Made by a program: the position numbers and the translations under genes
Shown here: piece after piece, positions 48,521-55,967 of the stretch
Layout of the letters: each line of letters starts with the position of its first letter
Position numbering within the stretch: position 1 is the stretch's first letter
The notes under the pieces: model-generated
Databases searched by the model: none
Told to the model about the DNA's origin: nothing
The model's input: only the letters and a program-made list of their open reading frames with translations
Origin: Petroclostridium xylanilyticum
GTDB lineage: Bacteria; Bacillota; Clostridia; SK-Y3
Reading direction: 5' to 3'
DNA length: 61,185 bases
Assembly (NCBI RefSeq): GCF_002252565.1
Contig: NZ_NPML01000022.1
Span: 1-61,185 of the forward strand

Positions 48521-48736
48521 ACAAATCATCCCTTTAAAAAATATTTGCATATATAGATTACTTCATTATACAATCGAATTTAAGCTCAAATTTAAACAAA
48601 AATTCAAAACATTATTATAGTTTTAACATTGGCTATCTTTACCTATTTTAGATATAAGGTTTATAACAATCAAAGTATTATGCCAAATTAATCAATTCAC
48701 ATAATGTAAACACATATTGTAGTATGGGTGTATATT

Positions 48737-48910
48737 TTTAGTTGAAGAATATTATTCTAATGACTGAGCTACAAGGCTTAGAGCCTGTAAACTTGCTGCG
48801 AGCCGTATCAAATTCGCTAATACTCAAACAAGTGATGCGGCTTCTCCTCCGCTGCGCTAACAGGTTCTAAACTTTCCGCAATTTCCTTTCCATAATATTC
48901 TTCAACTAAA
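48737..48910. repeat. MITE-like palindromic element with 19-bp perfect ends
   Basis: TTTAGTTGAAGAATATTAT (48737-48755) and its exact reverse complement (48892-48910) bound a 174-bp segment. Inside, AGCCTGT faces ACAGGTT and AGCCGTATC faces GATGCGGCT, so the whole can fold back. It holds no gene. The rest of 48521-48943 is AT-rich spacer upstream or downstream of peptide genes. Confidence 0.6.
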
Positions 48911-48943
48911 TTACATGCACTCTTTTAGTATAAAAAATTATTT

Positions 48944-49159
48944 TTAATCATTTAATCCATCAATTATCATTGCTGTTCCTGATATAGCACCAACAATTCC
49001 CGCTACCACTCCTATTCCACCAGTAGTAGAAGCAACACCAATAGAACCTACAAAGGTTAATACTCCACCAGTAACTTTGCCCCAATGTACTCCACCTTCA
49101 ATGTACATTAATTCATCTAAAGTTAAAGAGTTCATGTTATTATATGCATAAATAGCCAT
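48944..49159 (-). CDS. Double-glycine-leader bacteriocin-like peptide 1
   Basis: A 71-aa precursor. The leader SLTLDELMYIEGG ends at residue 23 with the Gly-Gly cleavage site and the LTxDEL-x-x-I/V-x-GG spacing of class II bacteriocin or peptide-pheromone leaders. The predicted mature peptide (48 aa, VHWGKVTGG... to DGLND) is hydrophobic, rich in Gly/Val/Ala, and has GxxxG-like spacings (GGIGVVAGIVGAISG). Processing would need a C39-peptidase ABC exporter, which is not in the window. It is the leftmost of seven such genes. Confidence 0.75.
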   Translation of the reverse strand: MAIYAYNNMNSLTLDELMYIEGGVHWGKVTGGVLTFVGSIGVASTTGGIGVVAGIVGAISGTAMIIDGLND

Positions 49160-49301
49160 TACTTTTAACCCCCTAAAATATTAATAGCAGTTTTCCAAGG
49201 TACTTTATGGAATTACCATAAAACCACAAAATTCATCGTTAAACCTAATCTTTTTTACTACTCTAAAAACTAAATGCATAGTAACACAATGAATTAAATT
49301 A

Positions 49302-49547
49302 CTATTCTAAAGCAGAGGAAAGATTATATATAGCTGTACCGGCTAACCCTATAGCTGTGTAAACACCTGCTGGACCTGTTAAAGGTATTGAAGCAACAGC
49401 AACAAATGCACCTCCGGCTGCAACTATACCCACAAAAGCATCCATAGCATTATCAATGCTATTTTTACCCCCACCATCAACCAAAAACAACTCATCCTTT
49501 GTTAACTCAATAAAATTCATGTTTTTCAAAATCATTATATTTGTCAT
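49302..49547 (-). CDS. Double-glycine-leader bacteriocin-like peptide 2
   Basis: An 81-aa precursor with leader NFIELTKDELFLVDGG followed by a mature part GKNSIDNAMDAFVGIVAAGG... rich in Ala/Gly/Val. Start choice: the frame opens at 49568, but that ATG lies before the ribosome site GGAGG; ATG 49547 (MTNIMILKN) is correctly spaced. The ~124 bp upstream are nearly identical to those of peptide 4 (50629-50850), so the two genes share a duplicated promoter/leader. Confidence 0.75.
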   Translation of the reverse strand: MTNIMILKNMNFIELTKDELFLVDGGGKNSIDNAMDAFVGIVAAGGAFVAVASIPLTGPAGVYTAIGLAGTAIYNLSSALE

Positions 49548-49550
49548 TTC

Positions 49551-49674
49551 AATCAACCTCCAATTCATTTGTTTTTATTTTTCTTCCATTCCCCGGGTAA
49601 CTTCAGAATATGTATCAACCATAAAGACTGTTTTATGCCGGCAAATGAAGCCTTTATGGTTAATATCACAGAAC
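49551..49674 (-). repeat. Duplicated promoter/leader region, copy 1
   Basis: The segment upstream of peptide 2 is nearly identical to 50854-50976 upstream of peptide 4. Both carry the inverted repeat AACCATAAAG...CTTTATGGTT (about 27 bp between arms) and end with the ribosome site AATTGGAGGTTGATT. The conserved unit suggests common regulation. Confidence 0.7.
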
Positions 49675-49690
49675 AAACGCGTAGACAGAA

Positions 49691-49759
49691 GGACAGGTGA
49701 ATTATCTGCCAATCTTCCCCTAAAATTTATAGAGATAGTAGACAACGTACCTGTGCCCC
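49691..49759. repeat. Small REP-like inverted repeat
   Basis: A 69-bp segment bounded by GGACAGGT and ACCTGTGCCCC. The outward words resemble the GGGACAGG-type ends of other RAYT-associated repeats, but it has no similarity to the five miniature elements. No gene is supported in 49692-49860; frames there have no ribosome site. Confidence 0.35.
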
Positions 49760-49860
49760 TATCTGTGTTGATTTTAAGCCATTTGTGTCTTAATGTAAAA
49801 ATGGCTATTTTCAAGACTTTCAGCCAAAAGTGCAAAACTATAGTATAGTAAAATAAACTG

Positions 49861-50283
49861 CTAATAATTTTTTAAATACTTGTCAATCAAATATCGAGAA
49901 GCACTGATTGTGATTCTATCATTATTTATATTAATAAACACTTTACCATAAAACCATTCTGAAAATTTGTTAGTTGAAAAAACAATCTGTTGATTACTAC
50001 TTTCAATTTTTTCATATTTTGCTTTTTTTAAGCTACTTGAAATATTCTGGAGAGTATTATCAATATTCTTGGGTTCAATTGAAATAGTTAAAGGTGATGC
50101 ATATAAGCTGCCAAAAAAACCCATAATCAAACTATAAAATAAACACATTCCTATTACCGTAGGTATAAAAATTAATTTTAACTCTAATTTTAAGAATCGT
50201 GAAATAATTAAAATAGTTAACGCTATCCCTAAAGAAAATGTAAGTGAATACAAAAAAAACCTAATAAACGTATTGTTAAACAT
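49861..50283 (-). CDS. Small membrane protein, possible immunity protein
   Basis: A 140-aa protein with two N-terminal membrane helices (~8-28 and 36-62) and a ~75-residue extramembrane C-terminal domain (LQNISSSLKKAKYEKIESS, then FYGKVFININNDRITISASRY). I do not recognise a family. The location between bacteriocin-like genes on the same strand and the small size fit an immunity role, which is inference only. Confidence 0.6.
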   Translation of the reverse strand: MFNNTFIRFFLYSLTFSLGIALTILIISRFLKLELKLIFIPTVIGMCLFYSLIMGFFGSLYASPLTISIEPKNIDNTLQNISSSLKKAKYEKIESSNQQIVFSTNKFSEWFYGKVFININNDRITISASRYLIDKYLKNY

Positions 50284-50390
50284 AAAATCACCATTTTAAA
50301 ATATTCGTTCGGATAACTTTACACACTCTACAACTATAGAATAGGTAAAGCTATCAAAAGTTTACAATTCAAAAAATAATTTATTATTTT

Positions 50391-50612
50391 TTAGGGTGTA
50401 GGTATCATTGCTCCTATTCCTGCTCCCCCTAGAGTGCAAGAATAAGTCCATTTCACAAGAGTTTCACCAGAGTATTCTCTAGTAGCTATAGAAGCAATTG
50501 TTCCACCTACAACTCCAACAGCAGCACCTGCAATTCCACCAATTATAGCACCAGCTAAGCCTCCACCATTAACAGAATCTAAATCTTCTAGTTCAATAAA
50601 ATTGTCATTCAT
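50391..50612 (-). CDS. Double-glycine-leader bacteriocin-like peptide 3
   Basis: A 73-aa precursor: leader MNDNFIELEDLDSVNGG, then a glycine-rich mature part (GLAGAIIGGIAGAAVGVVGG...) with repeated GxxxG motifs and a C-terminal segment with one Cys (WTYSCTLGG). Start choice: the apparent GTG start 50621 lies in the ribosome site GGAAGGTG; ATG 50612 is better. It lies only 16 bp after peptide 4's stop, so the pair could act together as a two-peptide (class IIb-like) system. Confidence 0.75.
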   Translation of the reverse strand: MNDNFIELEDLDSVNGGGLAGAIIGGIAGAAVGVVGGTIASIATREYSGETLVKWTYSCTLGGAGIGAMIPTP

Positions 50613-50628
50613 AAACTTCACCTTCCTA

Positions 50629-50850
50629 TTACTTAAATGCCTTATCTATTAATATATAGCCTACACAAGCTATACCTCCACCTATAAATCCACCTATTGG
50701 ACCACCAACTGCAGTTCCAATAAGTGCTCCTCCGCCTGTTGCTGTCCACAATCCCAAGTCATCCCAACCAACTCCACCATCAATTACCATCAACTCATCA
50801 CTTGTCAATTCTACAAAATTTATATTGTGTAAAGCCATTGCATTTGTCAT
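50629..50850 (-). CDS. Double-glycine-leader bacteriocin-like peptide 4
   Basis: A 73-aa precursor with leader NFVELTSDELMVIDGG and mature part VGWDDLGLWTATGGGALIG..., Gly-rich with GGPIGGFIGGG. ATG 50850 (MTNAMALHN) follows GGAGGTTGAT; the ATG at 50871 lies before that site. The leader closely matches peptide 2 (ELTxDELxxxDGG), and both genes share the upstream region, indicating duplication followed by replacement of the mature part. Confidence 0.75.
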   Translation of the reverse strand: MTNAMALHNINFVELTSDELMVIDGGVGWDDLGLWTATGGGALIGTAVGGPIGGFIGGGIACVGYILIDKAFK

Positions 50851-50853
50851 CAA

Positions 50854-50976
50854 AATCAACCTCCAATTCATTTGTTTTTATTTCTCTTCCATTCCCCGGG
50901 TAACTTCAGAATATATATCAACCATAAAGACTGTTTTATGCCGCAAATGAAGCCTTTATGGTTAATATCACAGAAC
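50854..50976 (-). repeat. Duplicated promoter/leader region, copy 2
   Basis: Near-identical to 49551-49674, including the AACCATAAAG/CTTTATGGTT inverted repeat and the ribosome site. Similarity stops abruptly just after CACAGAAC. Confidence 0.7.
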
Positions 50977-51129
50977 AGACGGATTAACTCCAACATATAC
51001 ATAAACTTATATATCGTCAAGTTCCTGTGCAGACCTGGGTTCCTTTACATTGACATTTATTTTATCAGGTATTGTATGCAATGCATTTCATTGTTTGGTT
51101 AATAGTTGTTATTCCTCTATTTAACGGGT

Positions 51130-51454
51130 AGCAACGGGGACGGTTCTCACTGTCAAGCTTTACTGACAGCAATCCTATTAATACCCGTTACTCTTGATAT
51201 CTGTAGAACAGAAAATTCCTCTATTTCCTTGGATTTCTTCAAAATACTACTTCTTTTTTCGCTATCTAATCTTTGTATGTCCGATGCGTCTATCCCTATC
51301 ATCTTCAAAAATGTCTTGTTGATTGATCCCTTTTAGCATAATATGATATATCCCACTGCTGCTTTTTTCTCATGCATGTCTTGCCATGCCAAACACCTCC
51401 ATTTCGAAGAATATCATCTCGAAATAAAGGTGTCAACAACCCCGTCCCCTTGAT
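51130..51454 (-). mobile_element. Miniature RAYT-derived element, copy 2 (complete)
   Basis: The cleanest copy, ~325 bp, from AGCAACGGGGACGG to CCCCGTCCCCTTGAT, so both ends carry a GGGGACGG word in opposite orientation. The content is the same fused start and end of a RAYT gene as in copy 1, including the TGA after MARHA. 50977-51129 shows no feature. Confidence 0.75.
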
Positions 51455-51522
51455 ACGTCCATAGTAGATATTACAGTTCCAATGGTTCCAATAACAGTTA
51501 AAACCAGCATCAGTATTTCCAT
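51455..51522 (-). pseudogene. Small hydrophobic ORF interrupted by miniature element copy 2
   Basis: ATG 51522 opens MEILMLVLTVIGTIGTVIST, then runs into the element end. A GAGGG site lies upstream. The single-helix start recalls small holin-like or toxic membrane peptides, but the rest is gone and the identity is uncertain. Confidence 0.35.
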
Positions 51523-51590
51523 ACACTATACACCCTCTTACCTTTGTTTATTTAAATTTTCGCTATTACTTACTTGTGATATATGATAAT

Positions 51591-51899
51591 CTATCGTATC
51601 AACCACCCATAATCCTGCCTGCAATCCACGATATAATCAACATATACCGTCTGATCCTTAATCTGATACAAAATCAAATATCATTTCTCTACGCACATCT
51701 TGTGATATTTATTCGGAGGGATAAATTCTGCCTCCTGAAATGGAAAACGCTCCGGCATTTGATGCAGGGAACAGATAGCATCCATCAGGTCGTTTTTCAC
51801 CTTGCGGGCAGCAGATGGATTTTTCTGTACCAGAAACCGAACATGGCCCGCCAACATTTGACGGGTACGGTCGGAAACAATCACCTTATTTTGAGGCAT
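51591..51899 (-). pseudogene. RelE/ParE-type toxin gene with in-frame TGA
   Basis: The frame starts at ATG 51899 (MPQNKVIVSDRTRQMLAGHVRF...) and reads a RelE/ParE toxin to KMCVEK. It meets TGA (51675-51677) and continues in the same frame YLILYQIKDQTVYVDYIVDCRQ...GWLIR to TAG 51591. Family members have Arg at the TGA position (VEKRYL-type), so a single CGA/AGA-to-TGA change is the likely lesion. The truncated 72-aa product lacks the last beta-strands and is probably inactive. It overlaps the antitoxin gene by 14 bp, the usual TA layout. Confidence 0.7.
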
Positions 51900-52176
51900 C
51901 TTTTCCATGCTCCACCTCGTCAATAATGCTTTCCAGATAGCTGTCCAGTTCATCCGGTGTCACTCCGGTGCGTCCAGCCAAACGGTCTTCCTCAACGGCC
52001 AGCAGTTCTTCGCGCAGCTTCAGCATTTTTTCGCGGCGAGTAAACGCCTCTATATCCATGACCACAAGATCGCCCTCACCATTTTTGGTGAGATACACAG
52101 GCTCCCCGGTGGACTTGCACAACGCCGCAATCTCGTTGTAATTCTGCCGGATGCTTGCGGACGGCTTAATTTGCAC
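51886..52176 (-). CDS. Phd/YefM-type antitoxin
   Basis: A 96-aa antitoxin: N-terminal DNA-binding Phd fold (IRQNYNEIAALCKSTGEPVYLTKNGEGDLVVMDIEAF, by parts) and a helical C-terminus for toxin binding (YLESIIDEVEHGKDASK). Start choice: GTG 52176 follows AAGGAGCTG; the longer frame to 52209 includes that site. The partner toxin is the broken frame at 51591-51899. Base composition here (51.6-54.6 kb) is visibly richer in G and C than the flanking peptide genes, suggesting acquisition from another source. Confidence 0.8.
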   Translation of the reverse strand: MQIKPSASIRQNYNEIAALCKSTGEPVYLTKNGEGDLVVMDIEAFTRREKMLKLREELLAVEEDRLAGRTGVTPDELDSYLESIIDEVEHGKDASK

Positions 52177-52284
52177 GGTATCAGCTCCTTGTAGCAACAT
52201 TCTGACCATATTATACTTTTTTCATGCTATTAAATCAATGAATACTTCTCATTACAGCAGTTCCTGTTCCTGTGGTTTCACTGT

Positions 52285-53235
52285 TTATCCTCGTGTTTTC
52301 CATATTGCCATCGGATGATTACGGATGCGTTCTAAAATCTGTGCGTCCTGAAAAAGCAATTCTGGATGATATTCACCGTTTTTAAATGTTCTTAAAAACT
52401 CTGCTTCGTTATCATCGAGTTCAGAAAACATGGATAGAAAGTCAATAACCCGCTGCTTTGCCGCTGTCAGATCAAACCGCTCTTTTTTTCGGATTACAGG
52501 GTATAAATCTGTCCGGATCTTATGCTCCGTCAACTCATCAATCTTTTCTAAATTGAAGGTTTCAGAAACCGCTTCACCGCTGATAACATAATAGAATATG
52601 GCACATTTTTTCAGCAGAGGGAGCTCCGATTCATCAAACAATCCAAAGTAGATCATATTGTTGATATCATACAAATCACGAGCTGCTGCTCTTGTGAGCA
52701 GAGCAACAATCTTGCTTGCAAATATCTCAATGGAAGCCAAAGAATTCACCTTAAAAGAATCCAGTATGCCAAGCGTTTCAATTGACTTTTGTTCCAGGGG
52801 AAGAATATGGGAACGCAGGGAATAATTGATTTCCACCTTGATATTATCTTTCATGCCCGCAGCATTTACATAGGAAAACACATAAGAATCAAGACTGTGG
52901 GAGGATTTTGATTTAGGGCTTACTTCGTATCCGCTCATCGCCATATATTTGATGATGCTGTCCGAGATTTTTCGGCGTTCCTCAAACATTTCTTCCCGTG
53001 AACCATTGTGCGTGTAATCAAGGTCAATGTCTACAGATAACCTCGGCAGGTTGAAAATAGTCATATTGATTGCCGTTCCGCCTTTTAAAGCAAGGCTTTC
53101 ACGCAGTAACGGATCGTTGTTTATATATTTCAGTATTTCCGACAACCGGAACACTTTTTCTAATGTATCGCGGATAAACCCTAATTCCCGCGCCTGTTTT
53201 CCAAGCTTGCGCTTATCATAATCAGACAAATTCAT
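52285..53235 (-). CDS. AbiEii nucleotidyltransferase toxin (type IV TA)
   Basis: A 316-aa toxin of the AbiEii/MenT-related nucleotidyltransferase group. The core motif is KGGTAINMTIFNLPRLSVDIDLDY (GG-T and D-D, given in parts: GGTAIN, DIDLD) at ~50-73, with a conserved Lys/Asp block around SKIVALLTRAAARDLYDINNM (~180). The antitoxin gene lies immediately upstream with a 14-bp overlap, the standard abiEi-abiEii order. Such pairs give phage abortive infection or plasmid stability. The frame is intact. Confidence 0.85.
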   Translation of the reverse strand: MNLSDYDKRKLGKQARELGFIRDTLEKVFRLSEILKYINNDPLLRESLALKGGTAINMTIFNLPRLSVDIDLDYTHNGSREEMFEERRKISDSIIKYMAMSGYEVSPKSKSSHSLDSYVFSYVNAAGMKDNIKVEINYSLRSHILPLEQKSIETLGILDSFKVNSLASIEIFASKIVALLTRAAARDLYDINNMIYFGLFDESELPLLKKCAIFYYVISGEAVSETFNLEKIDELTEHKIRTDLYPVIRKKERFDLTAAKQRVIDFLSMFSELDDNEAEFLRTFKNGEYHPELLFQDAQILERIRNHPMAIWKTRG

Positions 53236-53986
53236 TGCCTCCTTCCGATGTGAGGGCTAAAAGCTTCTCCGGCACAAACAGCCTCCACTTTTTGTTATAT
53301 ATGGATTTTTCCTTTTCCAAACCATGGTACAGGTATCGTACACTTTTTGATATTTCGGCTTCGCAGGCTTTAAAAAACGTATCCGATATTTTCAGGGAAT
53401 CCTTGAAGTGCTCCAGGATATATCCTGTTTTCTGAAACAGGATTTGTTTATCGTAGCTTTTCAGATAGCAAAGTAGCTTTGTTTCATCCGTATACGGCAT
53501 CATTTCAAGGCTTCGAAGCAGTTCTTCCAACCCACCGATTTTCTCAAAATCATTAATGCTGTCTATGACAGTGCGTTCCAAATCAGTTACACGGGTGCCG
53601 TCCGGTTTTTTTACAATACCCTCGTTGATACGGGACATTTGATAACGATAGGTTAAACCGTTGAATTCAAACGTATTAAACTTTGTCTTTGAGGATACAT
53701 ACACATCATAAAACACTTGATTGGTGCATCCGTAATATTCTAAAGCGGTATGGTGGGATATATATGCGCTTTCCGTCAAATTGCTGGCTATCACATATCG
53801 GTTGACAACCGGCTCGCCGTCCGCAAGGTTTATGGCAACATACAAATTTCTTTTTACGCTTTTTATATAACCTTTTTTCAGGTAGTTCTGTATCAGACTG
53901 CTTGCACTGTTTCTATTGCCGACCATTTCAGTAACATCATCCCATGTAAAACAACCTTTTTCCAGAAGTTGTTCGTAGTATTTCAT
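53222..53986 (-). CDS. AbiEi antitoxin (type IV TA)
   Basis: A 254-aa repressor/antitoxin with an N-terminal winged-helix part (TWDDVTEMVGNRNSASSLIQNYLKKGYIKSV in parts) and the AbiEi core (NLTESAYISHHTALEYYG, RVTDLERTVIDSINDFEKIGGLEELL). It represses its own operon and counters AbiEii by an indirect mechanism in the known family. ATG follows GGAGGTGGT. Genes of this type usually travel on conjugative elements, which fits the adjacent DUF3991/TOPRIM remnant. 53987-54134 shows no feature. Confidence 0.85.
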   Translation of the reverse strand: MKYYEQLLEKGCFTWDDVTEMVGNRNSASSLIQNYLKKGYIKSVKRNLYVAINLADGEPVVNRYVIASNLTESAYISHHTALEYYGCTNQVFYDVYVSSKTKFNTFEFNGLTYRYQMSRINEGIVKKPDGTRVTDLERTVIDSINDFEKIGGLEELLRSLEMMPYTDETKLLCYLKSYDKQILFQKTGYILEHFKDSLKISDTFFKACEAEISKSVRYLYHGLEKEKSIYNKKWRLFVPEKLLALTSEGGNEFV

Positions 53987-54134
53987 GGCTTTACCACCTC
54001 CATTGTTTTAATTTTAGTATGATGTCGCTGAAAAATCAACCATGCAGAGTGCAAAATAAAATATTTTTTATTTTATTCTTGCTATCACCTTTATTTCAAC
54101 GATAACATGCCGTAAATAAAACTTTACTTTCAGC

Positions 54135-54615
54135 TTATTCGCGCTCCCGCGGCTGCCGTATTCTTAATACAATTTTCAGATAGTCGTTATAATCCTTTCC
54201 GCGTTCGGGTGGCTCATCGGACACGGCGTAGGAGGGCGGGAGGATGGTCTGGATGGTTTTTGCTGCCAGCCGTCCGGCCGTGTCGTTATCCAGATGCAAA
54301 GCAATTTCATTGATTTGCGGGAAATCTTTTAAGTATTGCATGAGTGCGGCAGGCGGGGTGCTTTCCTCTACATTCTTTTTCGGCTTGTAAATTCCCGCAA
54401 GGGACAGGCAGTTTTCCCGCAGCCAGTCCCTGCCAGAAAGCAGTTCCAACGTGCCGTAGGAAAGCAGGTCAATGGCGCTTTCAAACAGATGGAGCTTGTG
54501 GCTTTCCTGCCGTGCCGGTATGGAGAAGGAGAAGTGCTTATTGCTTCCGTTGACTTCTCCCATATACCGCTTGTTGGTTGTACCCTGAAGTGTCGCATAT
54601 TTGGGAACACCCTGC
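54135..54615 (-). pseudogene. 3' part of a DUF3991/TOPRIM (conjugative element) gene
   Basis: About 155 codons remain: KPQGVPKYATLQGTTNKRYMGEVNGS (in parts), then the TOPRIM-like core LFESAIDLLSYGTLEL and IALHLDNDTAGRLAAKTI, ending IRQPRERE and stop at 54135. Such proteins are primase-like factors in Firmicutes integrative conjugative elements. The 5' part is replaced at 54616 by a truncated miniature element, so the gene is broken. An internal ATG at 54563 allows a 142-aa product, but it would lack the upstream half. Confidence 0.75.
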
Positions 54616-54840
54616 GGCTTTCTTCAAAATACTATTTCTTTTTTCGCTATCTAATCTTTGTATGTCCGATGCGTCTATCCCTATCATCTTCAAAAATGTC
54701 TTGTTGATTGATCCCTTTTAGCATAATATGATATATCCCACTGCTGCTTTTTTCTCATGCATGTCTTGCCATGCCAAAACACCTCCATTTCGAAGAATAT
54801 CATCTCGAAATAAAGGTGTCAACAACCCCGTCCCCTTGAT
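54616..54840 (-). mobile_element. Miniature RAYT-derived element, copy 3 (truncated)
   Basis: Only the right-hand 225 bp of the element remain, from CTTTCTTCAAAATAC to CCCCGTCCCCTTGAT. The missing end coincides with the cut in the DUF3991 gene, so one deletion probably removed both. Positions 54841-54910 show nothing else. Confidence 0.7.
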
Positions 54841-54910
54841 ATCCTTACCTCCCTTAAGAGATGCTTTCATTATAGTATGCCTTAAGTGAGAAGTAATAAA
54901 CAATTTTTCC

Positions 54911-55222
54911 CTATCTTACACCTGCTGAATATGGGTCAGAATTATATCTTACAAAAAAAGGTGCTACACAAAATATAAAGCCTGATAATAATAAATAAAT
55001 ACCAATTGAAATAAGTCCTAAATCAAAATATTGGTGTATAAATAAAGTTAAGGGAAAGGGAAAAGCTAAACTTAGCAGCACTAATACTCGTGATGTTCTT
55101 TTAATAATATATTTACTACCACAATAATGACATACAATAGGTGAATAACTTTTTAATAATGAAATTTCAATTTGAGACCATTTAAATTTAGCAAAACATT
55201 TTTCACATTTTTGAATACACAT
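54911..55222 (-). CDS. CXXC-type zinc-ribbon membrane protein
   Basis: A 103-aa protein: an N-terminal rubredoxin-like knuckle (CEKC near 6-9 and CHYCGSKY near 31-38), then two membrane helices (~44-64 and 68-92). It resembles the small 'cxxc_20_cxxc' family, whose members often occur near peptide-export or sensing genes in Firmicutes; the function is unknown. ATG follows GAGGTGGT. It is placed in the bacteriocin-like island and could have an accessory or immunity role, but that is conjecture. Confidence 0.65.
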   Translation of the reverse strand: MCIQKCEKCFAKFKWSQIEISLLKSYSPIVCHYCGSKYIIKRTSRVLVLLSLAFPFPLTLFIHQYFDLGLISIGIYLLLSGFIFCVAPFFVRYNSDPYSAGVR

Positions 55223-55437
55223 AGGATACCACCTCGGTTTTTATCTCAGAATAAACAATTTCAATAAAAAATATTAACATGTAACACGGATTTGAGGACA
55301 ACAGGTCGTGTAAGAATTTGTCCTTTTTTATCTATAGAAGGTTACAATTAACTAAAATACTACTAATCTTTCCATTATTGAATTTTTATACACTCTGTCC
55401 TCTCCTAGCTCATAACATTATGGTTTACAAAACAGGT

Positions 55438-55487
55438 ATTAGAAATGGTGAAATATCATCAAGAATCTTGATATCACCATTTCTAAT
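55438..55487 (-). terminator. Hairpin after peptide gene 5
   Basis: ATTAGAAATGGTGA (55438-55451) pairs with TCACCATTTCTAAT (55474-55487), and the loop contains the palindrome TCAAGAATCTTGA. It lies 55 bp downstream of the peptide-5 stop. The T-run is weak (CCTGTTTT), so it may be a terminator or a stabiliser. The rest of 55223-55437 shows no gene. Confidence 0.5.
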
Positions 55488-55541
55488 CTATCTTACAATA
55501 TTAAAAACAATCAGCATTTATTATTTTAGAAATTTAGAAAC

Positions 55542-55751
55542 TTAATTATTGTCATAAACAGTATCAATTACTATAGCAGTAGCTACTGCTATACCTGCCA
55601 CTGCTCCAAAAACTGGATTAACACTTATTGCAGCAACTGTTACAGCGATCCCCACGCCATACTCTACCCAATCCACATCATTAATACTACCACCGTTAAG
55701 TGACATCAATTCTACATCATTTAATTCTACCATAGAATTATTTGCTATCAT
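55542..55751 (-). CDS. Double-glycine-leader bacteriocin-like peptide 5
   Basis: A 69-aa precursor: leader SMVELNDVELMSLNGG and mature part SINDVDWVEYGVGIAVTVAA... with Val/Ala/Gly-rich repeats (FGAVAGIAVATAIVIDTVYDNN in parts). ATG follows CGGAGGTATAG. An IS begins only 24 bp upstream of the start codon (at 55775), so the native promoter has been separated from the gene and expression now depends on the IS. Confidence 0.72.
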   Translation of the reverse strand: MIANNSMVELNDVELMSLNGGSINDVDWVEYGVGIAVTVAAISVNPVFGAVAGIAVATAIVIDTVYDNN

Positions 55752-55967
55752 AATTCAACTATACCTCCGTATACGGTAGTGTCAAAAATTTTATCAACTT
55801 TTGACCTGTACCCTTTGATTTTATTGACTTTTATTTAAAATTTATCTTACCCCTATAAAATTGGAAATTGAGAATGTATAGATTTGAAAAGAGAAAGGTA
55901 CTTTCCCCCTTTTATCTGGTATAATGTTGTTGTGAAGACTAACACCCCAGAAAGGAGATAAGTACCT

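Noticed and set aside
49575-49835. 86-codon minus-strand frame upstream of peptide 2
   Set aside because: It runs through the duplicated leader and a REP-like repeat, has no ribosome site, and shows no family-like sequence.
51591-51899. TGA recoding (readthrough, Sec or Arg) because TGA replaces Arg in the toxin and in the MARHA motif
   Set aside because: TGA is used as a normal stop in the window (for example cbiQ and ilvB), no SECIS-like context is seen, and both cases are in decayed sequence.
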